From Schleiferilactobacillus perolens DSM 12744 (GTDB taxonomy: Bacteria; Bacillota; Bacilli; Lactobacillales; Lactobacillaceae): a stretch of 40,860 nucleotides of DNA. Below the pieces are notes generated by a model, which was not told where the DNA came from, searched no databases, and worked only from the letters and a program-made list of their open reading frames with translations. Both the position numbers and the translations under genes were made by a program. This document shows, one piece after another, positions 40,837 to 40,860 of the stretch; within the stretch, counting starts at the first letter, position 1; every line of letters begins with the position of its first letter. The stretch lies in the NCBI RefSeq assembly GCF_001435585.1, contig NZ_AZEC01000020.1:1-40860 (forward strand). Direction: 5' to 3'.

Positions 40837-40860
40837 TGAAGTGCAACAAAAAAGTTAGAC
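40837..40860. mobile_element. Possible terminal inverted repeat of an IS3-family element
   Basis: The window ends in TGAAGTGCAACAAAAAAGTTAGAC (positions 40837-40860; AAAAAAGTTAGAC is the key part), which resembles the ends of IS3/IS150-group elements. The remainder is outside the window, so this rests on a short motif. 40791-40836 holds nothing else I can identify. Confidence 0.35.

Overview
The window is low-GC Gram-positive chromosome, most likely from Lactobacillaceae (a Schleiferilactobacillus- or Lacticaseibacillus-like lineage is my guess, not proven). The reasons are strong AGGAGG-type ribosome sites, SigA-type promoters, pyruvate oxidase, a Lactobacillus-type ornithine decarboxylase, mannose-family PTS genes and Rgg-like regulators. 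A near-consensus parS site at 7549 suggests the origin-proximal part of a chromosome. I saw no rRNA, tRNA or CRISPR array.

Layout. 1-442: start of an IS200/IS605 tnpB leaving the window. 0.6-3.4 kb: Rgg-like regulator divergent from pyruvate oxidase. 3.4-7.5 kb: small membrane protein, ABC exporter, divergent Rgg-like regulator, and an MFS gene broken by a frameshift. 7.5-9 kb: parS, a tiny leader ORF ending in a terminator, and a YnbB-type PLP enzyme. 9.1-13 kb: ornithine decarboxylase and an APC permease, separated by a nested palindromic repeat. 13-13.7 kb: a cysteine-free Fe-S-biosynthesis-fold protein with a small partner. 14-17.5 kb: a complete mannose-family PTS (IIB, IIC, IID, IIA) plus an anchored unknown protein, with a textbook promoter.

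18-26.3 kb is the most interesting region. It is one tightly overlapping six-gene operon for a secreted polysaccharide: GH8-like lipoprotein, multi-TM putative GT-C protein, DUF2334-like membrane protein, processive GT2 synthase, BcsB-like protein, and a membrane protein with a degenerate GGDEF domain that keeps the c-di-GMP-binding RxxD site. Gene content resembles the Listeria Pss exopolysaccharide system. Convergent to it at 26.7-27.6 kb is a membrane-anchored EAL protein with several altered catalytic positions. Between them lies a cluster of very long hairpins.

27.7-35.8 kb: a full kdpFABCDE potassium uptake operon. It has four phased response-regulator-like repeats before the promoter, and kdpE lacks any canonical start codon that would keep its receiver domain intact. 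35.8-38.6 kb: ECF sigma factor with an overlapping DUF4179 anti-sigma-like gene, then a Bcr/CflA exporter. 38.7-40.8 kb: small membrane protein, NmrA-type oxidoreductase, and a MerR/TipAS regulator with a classical 19-bp-spacer MerR promoter. The last 24 bases look like the end of an IS3-family element.

Working together: the Pss-like operon and the EAL protein form a candidate c-di-GMP output module with no recognisable active cyclase in view. Kdp supplies potassium under KdpDE control. Pyruvate oxidase, decarboxylase plus permease, and the PTS are typical lactobacillus metabolic and acid-stress functions.
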